This document shows, one piece after another, positions 28,458 to 37,206 of a stretch of 64,000 nucleotides of DNA. Origin of the DNA: an uncultured Pseudomonadales bacterium (GTDB taxonomy: Bacteria; Pseudomonadota; Gammaproteobacteria; Pseudomonadales; UBA7434); assembly GCA_943788835.1 (NCBI GenBank), contig CALSRU010000010.1:124001-188000 (forward strand), given 5' to 3'. The notes beneath the pieces were generated by a model. That model searched no databases and was not told the origin of the DNA. It saw only the letters and a list, made by a program, of their open reading frames with translations. The stretch's first letter is position 1, and each line of letters starts with the position of its first letter. A program made the translations under genes and the position numbers.

Positions 28458-28820
28458 ATGCAAAATAAAAACCGAGTTTACAGTACCGAAACAGGCAAAA
28501 TTTGCCCCGCCTGCGACAGCCCCCTCGCAAATTGCCAGTGTGCGCAGCGAACTGCTGGAGCATTGGCCAATAGCACCGGTGATGGCGTTGTGCGCATTAT
28601 GCGCGAAACCAAAGGCAGAAAAGGTGCCGGCGTGACCGTTGTACGGGGATTAATAGTTGAGCAAGCTGAACTCAAGGCTATTGCCAAAAAGCTTAAACAG
28701 CTGTGCTCATGTGGCGGAGCTATTAAAGATGGCACTATTGAGATTCAAGGCGACCATCGCGAAAAAATTAAAGCTCATTTAATTGCCGCTGGTCATACGG
28801 TGAAAATTGCCGGCGGGTAA
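28458..28820 (+). CDS. yciH: YciH, SUI1/eIF1-like translation factor
   Basis: The 120-residue protein has an N-terminal Cys cluster (CPACDSPLANCQC), a linker, and a SUI1 domain with KGAGVTVVRGL, LKKLC-like LKQLCSCGGAIKDG and IEIQGDHREKI. Bacterial YciH resembles eukaryotic eIF1 and affects start-site fidelity in vitro. Length is close to E. coli YciH (108). No strong ribosome site is seen; translation may depend on the upstream unit. Confidence 0.93.
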   Translation: MQNKNRVYSTETGKICPACDSPLANCQCAQRTAGALANSTGDGVVRIMRETKGRKGAGVTVVRGLIVEQAELKAIAKKLKQLCSCGGAIKDGTIEIQGDHREKIKAHLIAAGHTVKIAGG

Positions 28821-29172
28821 GAAGCGCCAACCCCACCTCAATGCATTGATGTCCGCCCCACCGCGCACACCTATCATCCGGCCTACTCTGACTTATCATG
28901 AGGAGGGTTTATCGTTTAAGGTGAACTTTTTATACGGCGACCTATGGATTTGCTGGGTGCAAAGTGGCTCTAAAGCGCAATTTTACTCTTTTTACATCTG
29001 TATCACGGCCACGCAATTTACGACAATGCCATCCAGTTTCGCGCAATTAAAAATCATGGGTAAATGGTAAAGATCCGGCCAAGCAAAGCAAAAAGGCTGA
29101 CTCACCAAACACTATAAGCAAGCAACCGCTGCCTCTAACCCTTTATTTACTGCCTATGCTTAGGAGCATACT
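28821..29172. other. Leader region of the first porin-like gene
   Basis: About 350 bp without a supported gene; an open frame at 28807-29070 overlaps the end of yciH and has no family match. AGGAGCATACT directly precedes ATG 29173 and is a strong ribosome site. Confidence 0.5.
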
Positions 29173-30387
29173 ATGACAAAAAGAATCCTTTTAGCGGCTA
29201 TCACCGCCTCATCGGCCCTCACCTCAGGCTTAACTTGGGCTGATGAAAACGCCAACGCAGCAAGCAACGTGTCAAACAACGTGTCAAACAACGTGTCAAA
29301 CAACATAGTAACCAGCGCACTGGCCAACGGTACAATCAATGGCGAAGTGTATGTTGGTTTTTTCGATAAAGGCTACGACCTAGACAACAGCAGCGCAGCC
29401 AATGGGTATAGCGTGTCAGATATCGAGTTAGATGAACTACGCTTAGGCTTTAACACCCGCATCAGTGACAGCACTGAACTGGGTATTGAAATAGAGCTGG
29501 AGTCAGACGACGTCATTTATGACCTTTTTGTTGCTAAATCGATCAACGACACCACCACCATCACCGCCGGTCGCTTTAAGCAAATAGCCAGCCGCGATGC
29601 CGCGATTGAGCGCAGCGACAACCCGCTAACCACCTCTGTGAGCCTGCTAGACATTGCCGCAGAAGCCAACGACACCACGGTTAACGGATACGCCCTGGAT
29701 GATTTAGCACTTCTTACAGCGGGCTTTGCGCGCCGCGTTGACGGGGTTGAGTTAAAAACCGCGAGCGAGTCGGGGCTAAATGGAACGTTCAGCCTCTACA
29801 AAGGCGGCAACGATTCAACCGATGGCGATTTTAAGCGTAATTTCGGCTTAGCCGGCAGCACTGGCTGGCAAGCTATTGGTGATGAGCGCCAATACGGCTT
29901 CACCGCAGCGTGGTTTTTACAAGATGGCGACCAAAGTGACGCCAGCAACTCAGCAGACAGCCACGGCTACAGTTTCACGGCTAACTTAGCCACCGAATTC
30001 TTTGCTGGCTCCATTACATATTCAGGCAGCGAAGTCGACGTTGAGCAGCTAGGTGTGACTACCACTAACGATGTTGATGGCATTGCCATTGCCGGCGTTA
30101 TCAACCTCTATGACGCGCAGCGCTCATTCGACCAGTACGGCATTTTGCAGCGCCCAACAGCCCTTGAAGACGAGCTCAGCTGCGAAGCAGGCTTTAATGT
30201 CAGCACTACCAGCATCGACGACGGCACTAATACTATTGACGTGAATACCATTGGCGTAGCGTTTAATGCTTACTACGGCGCCTACACAAAACTGTATATC
30301 ACATGGTCGGAAGAAGAATGGGAATTTGATGGCGGCAAAAACTATGTGGTTGATCAACTGGCTATCGGCGCTCGACTGGACTTTTAA
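29173..30387 (+). CDS. Porin-like outer-membrane protein, tandem paralogue 1
   Basis: The 404-residue protein has a signal peptide (cut after LTWA), a short Asn/Ser repeat linker (VSNN three times), then ALANGTINGEVYVGFFDKGYD and alternating strands to a C-terminal GARLDF with terminal Phe, the usual OMP targeting end. It shares this layout with the next gene (ALANGTVSGEVYGAY, TTVTVGRFKQTADR-like segment, TKLYITWSEEEW). Both are probably 16-stranded porins; the substrate is unknown. It has its own strong terminator, so the two copies are separate units. Confidence 0.8.
   Translation: MTKRILLAAITASSALTSGLTWADENANAASNVSNNVSNNVSNNIVTSALANGTINGEVYVGFFDKGYDLDNSSAANGYSVSDIELDELRLGFNTRISDSTELGIEIELESDDVIYDLFVAKSINDTTTITAGRFKQIASRDAAIERSDNPLTTSVSLLDIAAEANDTTVNGYALDDLALLTAGFARRVDGVELKTASESGLNGTFSLYKGGNDSTDGDFKRNFGLAGSTGWQAIGDERQYGFTAAWFLQDGDQSDASNSADSHGYSFTANLATEFFAGSITYSGSEVDVEQLGVTTTNDVDGIAIAGVINLYDAQRSFDQYGILQRPTALEDELSCEAGFNVSTTSIDDGTNTIDVNTIGVAFNAYYGAYTKLYITWSEEEWEFDGGKNYVVDQLAIGARLDF
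29269..29304 (+). repeat. Three in-frame 12-bp tandem repeats in the porin gene
   Basis: GTGTCAAACAAC occurs three times back to back and encodes VSNN each time, just after the signal peptide. Slippage would change length by four residues without breaking the frame. Confidence 0.95.
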
Positions 30388-30436
30388 TGCGTAAAAAACA
30401 GCCAATTTCTGGGTGAATGCAGCGCCTAAATCATAC

Positions 30437-30466
30437 AAAAAAGCCCACATCCACGTGGGCTTTTTT
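30437..30466 (+). terminator. Terminator of porin-like gene 1
   Basis: AAAAAAGCCCAC and GTGGGCTTTTTT flank the loop ATCCAC; the T-run completes a strong intrinsic terminator, usable in both directions. Confidence 0.92.
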
Positions 30467-31002
30467 GTGGCTGCGGTTAATGACTTGGAAAGAACGCCTT
30501 GCCCGCCCCAAAATAGCCTGGCCGCGAGTCACTGCAAACTGACTGCAGACCGGTTGTTTTTTATACGCCCACTGCCGTTTCGCAGCCCCGCGCCTAGGCC
30601 CAAGTGCAAGCTATCACCCTGCACAGCGGCCATAATTTTCGCACAATAATTGTGCAGTCGATATTGGCATACCGCACCACTAAAGCTCTAAATTTATTGA
30701 TCGCCCTAATCAGCACATCAAATAAAATTTCACGACATTAAAAAAGTACTTAAAATAAAGTCTTTTTTAACCTTTTGTTAATCTTATAGCAGCATACTTT
30801 GGCCTTGTCGAATGCGTAATTTTACGCACTTTTATTGTGCATCAATACAGGTCTATTTCGGGCACTCTCCCTGTAAAGTGAGCTTAGCTTTATGAGAACG
30901 CGCTGGTTGCTCACTTTACAGCTAGCACCTCGTCATAAAAATTCTCTGAAGTTTGGCGATCTCTCAAAAACTTTACTTACTAGGTTACTTTAGGAGCACA
31001 AC
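30467..31002 (+). promoter_or_regulatory. Long 5' region of porin-like gene 2 with a 13-bp inverted repeat
   Basis: The stretch holds no supported gene. CTGTAAAGTGAGC (30871-30883) is repeated as its exact complement at 30909-30921, with a 25-base loop, 80-130 bp before the start codon. It can form an mRNA hairpin or bind a dimeric regulator. AGGAGCACAAC precedes ATG 31003. Confidence 0.6.
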
Positions 31003-32124
31003 ATGAAAACTAAGATTCTAACAGCAGCAATAGCATCGGTAATGGCAAGCAGTGCAGCCATGGCAGGAGGCCATAGCAACGCAGTCAGCAGCGCACTGGC
31101 TAACGGCACCGTGAGTGGTGAAGTTTATGGTGCGTACCGACAAGACGGCATTGACGGCGGCGCTGACTCTTCAGACATCGACTTAGACATTTTGCGTTTA
31201 GGCTACAGCACTAGCGTTAACGACAGCACCGAACTGGGCATTGAAGTTGAGTGGATGCTTGACGAGAATGGCAACACTGCGACAGAAATCCGCGATCTTT
31301 TCGTCGCTAAATCAGTTAGCGATAACACGACCGTTACTGTAGGTCGCTTCAAGCAAACCGCTGACCGCAATGCAGCGGTTGAGCAAAGCGATGCACTTTT
31401 CACCAGCTCGGTCAGTGGCCCCGCTCTTCTAGGTGCTCTGGGCAACGGTTTAAGCGCAGACGTAGCCAACCTTGAGCGCCGGATTGATGGTGTTGAAGTA
31501 ACATCTGCTAATGCTTCGGGCCTGAACGGCACAGTAAGCATTTATAAAGGTGGCAACGACACTTCTGGTGGCGATTCAGATCGACAGTTAAGCTATGCAG
31601 GTAGCTTAGGTTGGCAGGGCGGATCAGACGATCTAAGCTTTGGCGCTACCGTAGCCTTGTTTAAAGAAGATGGCGGCGACACTGGACAAGAAGCTGATGG
31701 TTATAGCCTTATTGTCAATGGCGCCATGGGCCCCGTTGTAGCCTCTTTAACTTACGCCGATCGCACGCAAGAAACGAACGGCGCAGCCGACGTTGACTAC
31801 GATAGCATTGGTGTTGCCGGCGCATTCAACCTAGGTGGCGCTTCACGCTCTTTTGATAACTACGGCGTATTGCAAGGCCCAAGCGTAGCTAGCGGCGACA
31901 TGGCTTATGAAATTGGCTTTAACTACAACAGCGCATCGGTAGAAGGCAGCACTTTTGCTCTCGGCTCTGATTACGATGCCGACGCTATGGGTATTGTATT
32001 GAACGCCTATTGCGGCCCTAACACGAAAGTGTACTTGTCTTACACTGATGAAGAATGGGATTTCGGTGCAGGCACTACCGCTGAGTTTGACCAAATCGCC
32101 TTGGGCGCACGCTTAGACTTCTAA
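31003..32124 (+). CDS. Porin-like outer-membrane protein, tandem paralogue 2
   Basis: The 373-residue protein has a clean signal peptide (cut after AAMA), then HSNAVSSALANGTVSGEVYGAYRQDG, a strand-rich body, LERRIDGVEVTSANASGLNGTVSIYKGGND and a C-terminal GARLDF. The order of motifs is the same as in the gene upstream, so they arose by duplication. Expected in the outer membrane as a diffusion pore; ligand unknown. A single Cys (AYCGPNT) replaces Tyr of the paralogue. It has a strong ribosome site and its own terminator. Confidence 0.82.
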   Translation: MKTKILTAAIASVMASSAAMAGGHSNAVSSALANGTVSGEVYGAYRQDGIDGGADSSDIDLDILRLGYSTSVNDSTELGIEVEWMLDENGNTATEIRDLFVAKSVSDNTTVTVGRFKQTADRNAAVEQSDALFTSSVSGPALLGALGNGLSADVANLERRIDGVEVTSANASGLNGTVSIYKGGNDTSGGDSDRQLSYAGSLGWQGGSDDLSFGATVALFKEDGGDTGQEADGYSLIVNGAMGPVVASLTYADRTQETNGAADVDYDSIGVAGAFNLGGASRSFDNYGVLQGPSVASGDMAYEIGFNYNSASVEGSTFALGSDYDADAMGIVLNAYCGPNTKVYLSYTDEEWDFGAGTTAEFDQIALGARLDF

Positions 32125-32174
32125 GCAACCACAAACGGTAACGATCGGCTGGCTTCATTAAAAGCCGGTACATT

Positions 32175-32199
32175 AAAGCCCACTTCGGTGGGCTTTTTT
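32175..32199 (+). terminator. Terminator of porin-like gene 2
   Basis: AAAGCCCAC, loop TTCG, GTGGGC and six T. The TTCG tetraloop makes it very stable. It resembles the terminator of the first paralogue. Confidence 0.93.
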
Positions 32200-32812
32200 G
32201 TGGGTGGGCATTTTTAGCCAGTAAGGCTTGGGAACTGCAGGAAGAATGATACGTCCCACAAGCCTTGCAAAGGCTTGTGGGACAGAGACTGGTCATCATG
32301 CTCACGAGGTCGTTTGAGTAGCACGTTAACTTGCTTATGCCACGCTACTTTAACCGGAAACAATGTCAAGCAGCGTCATGCAGGGCCAAGCACAGTCAAG
32401 CAGAACCCAGTGAAATCCAACCCATCTGACTATTAATGCTAACCAACCGCCCTTCTAAAAATGGCTAATGCCACAAAGAGTGAATAACGAGGCAGGCACT
32501 AGAATGCAAAAATAGACGCTAGCCACCCAAGAACAGTGCACCGGCCCAAGAACAGTGCACGGCCCAAACACCGAGCACGAGCCGAACATACAGTTAAGAA
32601 TACTGCGCCTAGCAATAGACCAGCAACAGACTAGAAAAAATACAAGAGCAACCCAAGAACGGCCGAAGCACGCTAATGCGCAAACTGGGCTATTGGCCTG
32701 GTGCGGCACAAAACCCTGATCACTGATGAAATGACCGTATAACCACAAAAACACAGCCCCACTCAAGACGACTCTCATCCATCGAGCCATGAAACGACAA
32801 AACCTACCGGCA
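32200..32812. other. Gene-poor stretch with a perfect hairpin and 19-bp tandem repeats
   Basis: About 600 bp between two terminators. A perfect 14-bp stem (GTCCCACAAGCCTT, 32253-32266 with 32270-32283, loop GCA) lies at the left. CCCAAGAACAGTGCAC is repeated at 32526-32541 and 32545-32560, and a degenerate third piece is near 32646. A minus-strand frame at 32455-32790 (111 residues, hydrophobic, Cys-rich) lacks a ribosome site and is probably not a gene. Confidence 0.6.
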
Positions 32813-32844
32813 TAAAAAAAGGGCTTCTTACGAAGCCCTTTTTT
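32813..32844 (-). terminator. Terminator of the TorF-type porin gene
   Basis: GGGCTTC / GAAGCCC with loop TTAC, flanked by A-run and T-run, 16 bp after the stop of the minus-strand porin gene. Confidence 0.92.
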
Positions 32845-32859
32845 GTACTAAGACCTAAC

Positions 32860-33550
32860 TTACAGATCGAAGCTTTTGCTCAAAGACAATACTAAGTAGT
32901 CAGAGGCAAATGACGTTTGATCTGCGCCACCGACTTCCGCATCAAAAGTACGGCCGTAAGTTGCAGTTGCGTCTGCGCCGCCAATTTCAGCTGAGTAAGA
33001 AAGCTCAACACGCTTCCATTCAACATCTGAATCGTCATAGTCAACTTGGCCTAGTAAAACACCAAATGCGCCGCTTGCGTAGCTCAAGTCAATCACGGTG
33101 TAATCATCATCACTCGACAGCATCCGAGGCCTTAGCGTCATCATCATTACCCAACGCTACAGCTAGACCAAAACCAGCAATACCAGCGCTTAAGTTGATT
33201 TCACTTTCGTAGTCAGAAGTGTAAGTGTAGTCGTAACGTGTGTAACCAATACCTACTTCAACACCACCAACTTCACCACCCCAACCCAGGTAAGTGTCAT
33301 ACTCAAGGCCGTCTTCACCGCTAACAGCATTGGCAGCACCGCTGCTATCATCAATTGCCCAAACACCGGCATAAAAACCGCCAACAGAATAGTCAACGCT
33401 TACATTCGCAGCGGCATCGCCTAAGCTAACACCACGGTAGTTGTAATCAGAAACCAAACCGATAGTAGTAGACAAACCTTCAACAGCCATGGCCGCTGTA
33501 GACACTGACGCCAATGATGCTACGGCAATTGCTTTAGTAAGAGATTTCAT
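32860..33550 (-). pseudogene. TorF-family putative porin, split by a one-base frameshift
   Basis: Residues 1-146 (from ATG 33550) have a signal peptide ending in TAAMA and the TorF/TIGR02001 pattern GLVSDYNYRGVSLGD, YDTYLGWGGEVGGVEVGIGYTRYDY. The frame meets TGA at 33112-33110. Leaving out T33112 joins DAVE to DDDYTVIDLSYASGAF and the barrel runs on to TSFASDYLVLSLSKSFDL at 32860, giving about 229 residues, normal for the family. TorF porins are small outer-membrane barrels of unclear cargo. The downstream half is intact, so the break is recent or a sequencing error. Confidence 0.87.
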
Positions 33551-34046
33551 AAATCAAACTCCAAAAGTTAATAATTAGTTACTGCTTATTAAAAAAAAGA
33601 TATGCATCTTTTAATAGAACTTCGACGACTTCAATTTACCCGCTCTCTACACCTAACAAGAACTACTGCGGGCAACCACCTCAATCGCACTGGTGAAGCT
33701 TCATGGTGTAACTCTATTAGCGCTCGCCGTTTTTTTCCTGTCGAAAATTCACAAACGCCAATAAATAACGAAACTATGCATCAATCAGTACAACACTGAG
33801 GCGTGACAAGAGTAGTAGCAAAAATGAATCCAACTTTATAAAAAAATAATAGAACAATACGAGCGCACAAAAAAACTCGTAAAACACCATAAAAATAGGG
33901 GTTTTGAACCCCTTAAAAAAGAAAATAACGATTGATGAGAGGAATGAAAAACAGGTTGTGCACTAATGTCGTGCACTTCGCACCAGCATGAGGCATATCG
34001 TTAGCAGGCCGTGCGAAATTACTACCACTCATTAAAACGCACCCAC
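33551..34046. other. Intergenic stretch between the TorF-type gene and fleR
   Basis: About 500 bp, AT-rich near 33800-33930. It must carry the porin promoter. A minus-strand hairpin with T-run at 33892-33913 probably ends fleSR. I see no gene; an open frame at 33602-33799 has no ribosome site. Confidence 0.55.
33892..33913 (-). terminator. Probable fleSR terminator
   Basis: On the minus strand AGGGGTT, loop CAA, AACCCCT followed by ATTTTTAT, about 135 bp after the fleR stop. Confidence 0.7.
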
Positions 34047-35495
34047 TTAATCCAGCAAACCCAACTCGCGCATCTTAGCCATTTTGTAACGTAACGTACG
34101 CGGGCTCACGCCTAATTTATCGGCGGCATCTTTGCGCGAACCGTTAGCATCATGTAAAGCATCAAGAATAATTTGATACTCGGTTTGTTTAAGCCCGTTT
34201 TCTAGTAAGCTGGCTGATGCATCACTGACAGGCTCATCCTGATCATTGATTAATGAAGCATCACACGATGGCGAAGCAGCACCCAAAGTATTGCCACTAT
34301 CAAACATCAAGTCGCTAACTTCGACCTGCAAACCCGACTGTAAAATTAAGGCGCGCTGCACTACGTTATCGAGCTCGCGCACATTGCCCGGCCAATGGTA
34401 GGCACGTAAGGCTTGCTCGGCAGCGGCACTAAAGACCACATGACCGCGCTGCATTTTTTTAACGTGCTCAGCCAGTAAATGCCGCGCTAATGGCACAATA
34501 TCTTCACGACGCTGCTGCAGTGGCAGTATATTTAATGGAAAAACGCTCAGGCGATAAAATAAATCTTCACGAAAATTACCCTGCTCAACATGCCGACGTA
34601 ACTCGCGGTTGGTAGTGGCAATAATGCGAACATCCAGCGCAATCGTTTTGCGCCCGCCCACACGCTCAACTTCACGTTCTTGTATTACGCGCAATAGCTT
34701 GGCTTGCAGCGCTAAATCCATTTCAGAAATTTCATCTAACAATAGGGTACCGCCGTTAGCCTGCTCAAACTTACCCGGCGCCGATTGATGCGCGCCAGTG
34801 TAGGCACCTTTTTCATGCCCAAACAAAGTAGCCTCAAGCATGCTTTCAGGTATCGCTGCGCAGTTAATGGCAACAAAGGGTTGCTCACTGCGAGGCGAGC
34901 TGGCATGAATATAACGAGCCAGCACTTCTTTACCGGTGCCCGACTCGCCTGCAATTAATACGGTGGAATCGGTTGACGCTACTCGCTCAGCCAACTGCAA
35001 TAAAGCGCGGCTAGATTCAGCCACAGCCAAGGGCTGATCGGCGCCGGCAATATGCCCCAGCGCATAACGCACCACCAACTCAATTAAAACCTTTGGCTCA
35101 AAGGGTTTAACTAAATAATCTACTGCGCCATTTTGCAAGGCGCTTACCGAACGCTGAATACTGCCATAAGCGGTAATTAACACCACCGGTAAATAGGGCT
35201 TAATTTGTTTAATGGCCTCAAGCAACTGATGGCCATCCATGCCGTCCATATTGACATCGGTAATTACAATATCCACAACGGTTTGTTCTAGCAGTTCTAA
35301 AGCTCTCTCGGCCGAACTAGCGGCCACCACAGCGCAGCCAGCCAAGTCAAGTGTATCGACAATGGCTTCTTGCAAAGCTGCGTCATCTTCAACCACCAAC
35401 ACTCGCGCCTCTAACAACGCAGCTTGCTGGCTAGTGAGGCCATGCGGCATGGTTACCGAGTGTGAATCAACGACTGTCGCTGCCGAGTGAGGCAT
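34047..35495 (-). CDS. fleR: FleR, sigma-54 response regulator of flagellar class III genes
   Basis: The 482-residue protein has a receiver domain (residues about 30-145, phosphoacceptor Asp in DIVITDVNMDGMDG), a sigma-54 AAA+ domain with GESGTGKEV, the GAYTGA sigma-54 contact loop (usual GAFTGA) and GGTLLLDEISEM, and a Fis-type C-terminal HTH (KDAADKLGVSPRTLRYK). It is phosphorylated by FleS and activates genes for hook, basal body and export. It follows fleS by 32 bp. The next genes are porins, not fliE as often found in pseudomonads. Confidence 0.93.
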   Translation of the reverse strand: MPHSAATVVDSHSVTMPHGLTSQQAALLEARVLVVEDDAALQEAIVDTLDLAGCAVVAASSAERALELLEQTVVDIVITDVNMDGMDGHQLLEAIKQIKPYLPVVLITAYGSIQRSVSALQNGAVDYLVKPFEPKVLIELVVRYALGHIAGADQPLAVAESSRALLQLAERVASTDSTVLIAGESGTGKEVLARYIHASSPRSEQPFVAINCAAIPESMLEATLFGHEKGAYTGAHQSAPGKFEQANGGTLLLDEISEMDLALQAKLLRVIQEREVERVGGRKTIALDVRIIATTNRELRRHVEQGNFREDLFYRLSVFPLNILPLQQRREDIVPLARHLLAEHVKKMQRGHVVFSAAAEQALRAYHWPGNVRELDNVVQRALILQSGLQVEVSDLMFDSGNTLGAASPSCDASLINDQDEPVSDASASLLENGLKQTEYQIILDALHDANGSRKDAADKLGVSPRTLRYKMAKMRELGLLD

Positions 35496-35527
35496 AAATT
35501 TTCAATCCGGTTAAGTACTAAAATTAA

Positions 35528-36742
35528 TCAGGAAAAACAAGGCAACACAATAGTTACCGTAGTTCCCTCGCCTTCTTTTGATTGCAATGCAAACGTGCCT
35601 TGATGCGCCTTCACCACTGCGCGCACAACGGCCAAACCTAGCCCAGTGCCTTGCGCTTTTGTGGTGACAAACGCTTCTTCAGCCTGCAGGCGGGCCATGA
35701 TGTCGTCGGCTATACCACTGCCGGTGTCGCGAATAATCAAGGTCAATTCACGCTCGCTAGCCTGCGTGGTGAGCGTAATGCTAGAGCCTACATCTGAAGC
35801 CTGTGCAGAGTTATGAATTAAGTTGCCCAGCGCGCCAATCATAGTTTGGCGGTTACAAATGATTTTGCTAGAGGTATGACTCGGTTCAATTTCCAGCGTG
35901 ATTTGATTGGCTGATAGCTCAATATCGGCCGCATGCTGAACTTCTTGCAACAAATCAGTTACGGCGACCGAATCGGACAACCGTACATCACCGCTTGCAA
36001 ATATGAGCATGTCGCTGACCTGCTGCTCTAAGTTATTCAGCCGCGATACAATTTTTTCAGAAAAACGCTGAGTCTGCTCAACACTTAATTCACGCTCAGA
36101 CAAATGCCCCGCATAAAGCAGTGCCGCCGATAAAGGTGTGCGAATTTGATGGGCTAATGCCGACACCATCTTACCCAGTGCCGAAAGACGCTCGTTGCGG
36201 CTTACCTGCTGCTGCAAGCGACGGGTTTCGGTTTGGTCGGTGAGTAAAATAATTTGGCCGGTTTCAGCTTCAAGCGAGCGCGTAGCTAAACTCACACGCT
36301 TACCATTTTTTAACGAAATTTCATGCCAGTCGTCTTTGCGCGGGGAAAAACATTCCGCAATGACCTCAACCCACTTTCGACCCACCACTTCTCGCTCCAA
36401 CAGTTCTTCCGCAGCGGGATTCGCTTGTGCCACCGCTCCCCAGCGGTCGAGCACGATAACGCCACCGGGTAATAAATCGAGCAAGTTACTCAGGCGGGAG
36501 GTAACTTGCTCGCGGGTTTTCACTTCGATAGCCCGCTGGCGGTTGACGCGGTCAAGCTCGTCGGTGAGTGCAGCCACTTGCGCTTCCAACGTGCGATAAG
36601 AATCGGCCAAATTATCCGACATGCGGTTGAACAGCTCAAACGTCGCCTGCAAGCCCTCAGTTTGGGCGCGCGCGTCTGCTTGAGCTTGAGCCTGCGCAAC
36701 GTCATGCGGCGCAGAAGGATTCAGTGAGGGTGGAGGAGGCAT
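35528..36742 (-). CDS. fleS: FleS, cytosolic PAS histidine kinase
   Basis: The 404-residue protein has a Gln/Ala-rich coiled-coil N terminus, a PAS domain (about 95-165), the H box ALAHQIRTPLSAAL and an HATPase with N box NLIHNSAQA, DTGSGI and GTGLGLAVV. There is no membrane segment, as in Pseudomonas FleS. It phosphorylates FleR. A sigma-54 promoter sits about 90-100 bp upstream, which fits activation by FleQ. Confidence 0.92.
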   Translation of the reverse strand: MPPPPSLNPSAPHDVAQAQAQADARAQTEGLQATFELFNRMSDNLADSYRTLEAQVAALTDELDRVNRQRAIEVKTREQVTSRLSNLLDLLPGGVIVLDRWGAVAQANPAAEELLEREVVGRKWVEVIAECFSPRKDDWHEISLKNGKRVSLATRSLEAETGQIILLTDQTETRRLQQQVSRNERLSALGKMVSALAHQIRTPLSAALLYAGHLSERELSVEQTQRFSEKIVSRLNNLEQQVSDMLIFASGDVRLSDSVAVTDLLQEVQHAADIELSANQITLEIEPSHTSSKIICNRQTMIGALGNLIHNSAQASDVGSSITLTTQASERELTLIIRDTGSGIADDIMARLQAEEAFVTTKAQGTGLGLAVVRAVVKAHQGTFALQSKEGEGTTVTIVLPCFS

Positions 36743-37206
36743 GGTTAGATCACTCGCAGCTCTGCAGTTTACGTACGCAACCCAATGCTGCTAACTACAG
36801 CTAATGGGAAATCTATACGCGCCCTGTTGCAAGGGCTATGCCCAAGGCGAAAAGTCCAACTATATTAGAGCCTTGCGATTTTTTTGCTCGAATACTGAGC
36901 GGCCACAGGCCAGTAGCTGTCAATGTTTTGGCGGGCGGCAAGGGATTGCCGAACACCGCTAATGCCAAGCAGCAGCCAGAAGAAATAGAATGCCTGAGCA
37001 CCGCCAAAAAAGTACGAGCAAAACACATCCCAGCTCTCCGGTAGGTTGCTCGGGCGGGCGAGTTAAGGGTATAAAAGGGTAGCGTTGATCACTGGAGTTT
37101 TAACTGGGCTGGTATAGAAGCCCAACACGAAGGCTTTAAAAAGCATTATTATCCCGCCGAGCTTAACGGTACCTGATTGCTATATCGCACCCAATCATTA
37201 AAACAA
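36743..37206. other. fleQ-fleS intergenic region
   Basis: About 460 bp without a supported gene. It holds the sigma-54 promoter of fleSR at 36828-36843. Overlapping short frames on both strands (36813-37044) are not protein-like. Confidence 0.6.
36828..36843 (-). promoter_or_regulatory. Sigma-54 promoter for fleSR
   Basis: Minus-strand GGGCATAGCCCTTGCA has GG and GC exactly 10 bp apart and TTGCA at -12, close to TGGCACG-N4-TTGCA. It lies 86-101 bp before the fleS start. Confidence 0.7.

Noticed and set aside
28807-29070. Plus-strand 87-residue ORF after yciH
   Set aside because: Overlaps the end of yciH, no ribosome site and no family match.
30800-30822. Possible sigma-54 promoter TTGGCCTTGTCGAATGC before porin 2
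   Set aside because: GG and GC are 11 bp apart instead of 10.
32455-32790. Minus-strand hydrophobic 111-residue ORF
   Set aside because: No ribosome site, built partly from 19-bp repeats, no family match.
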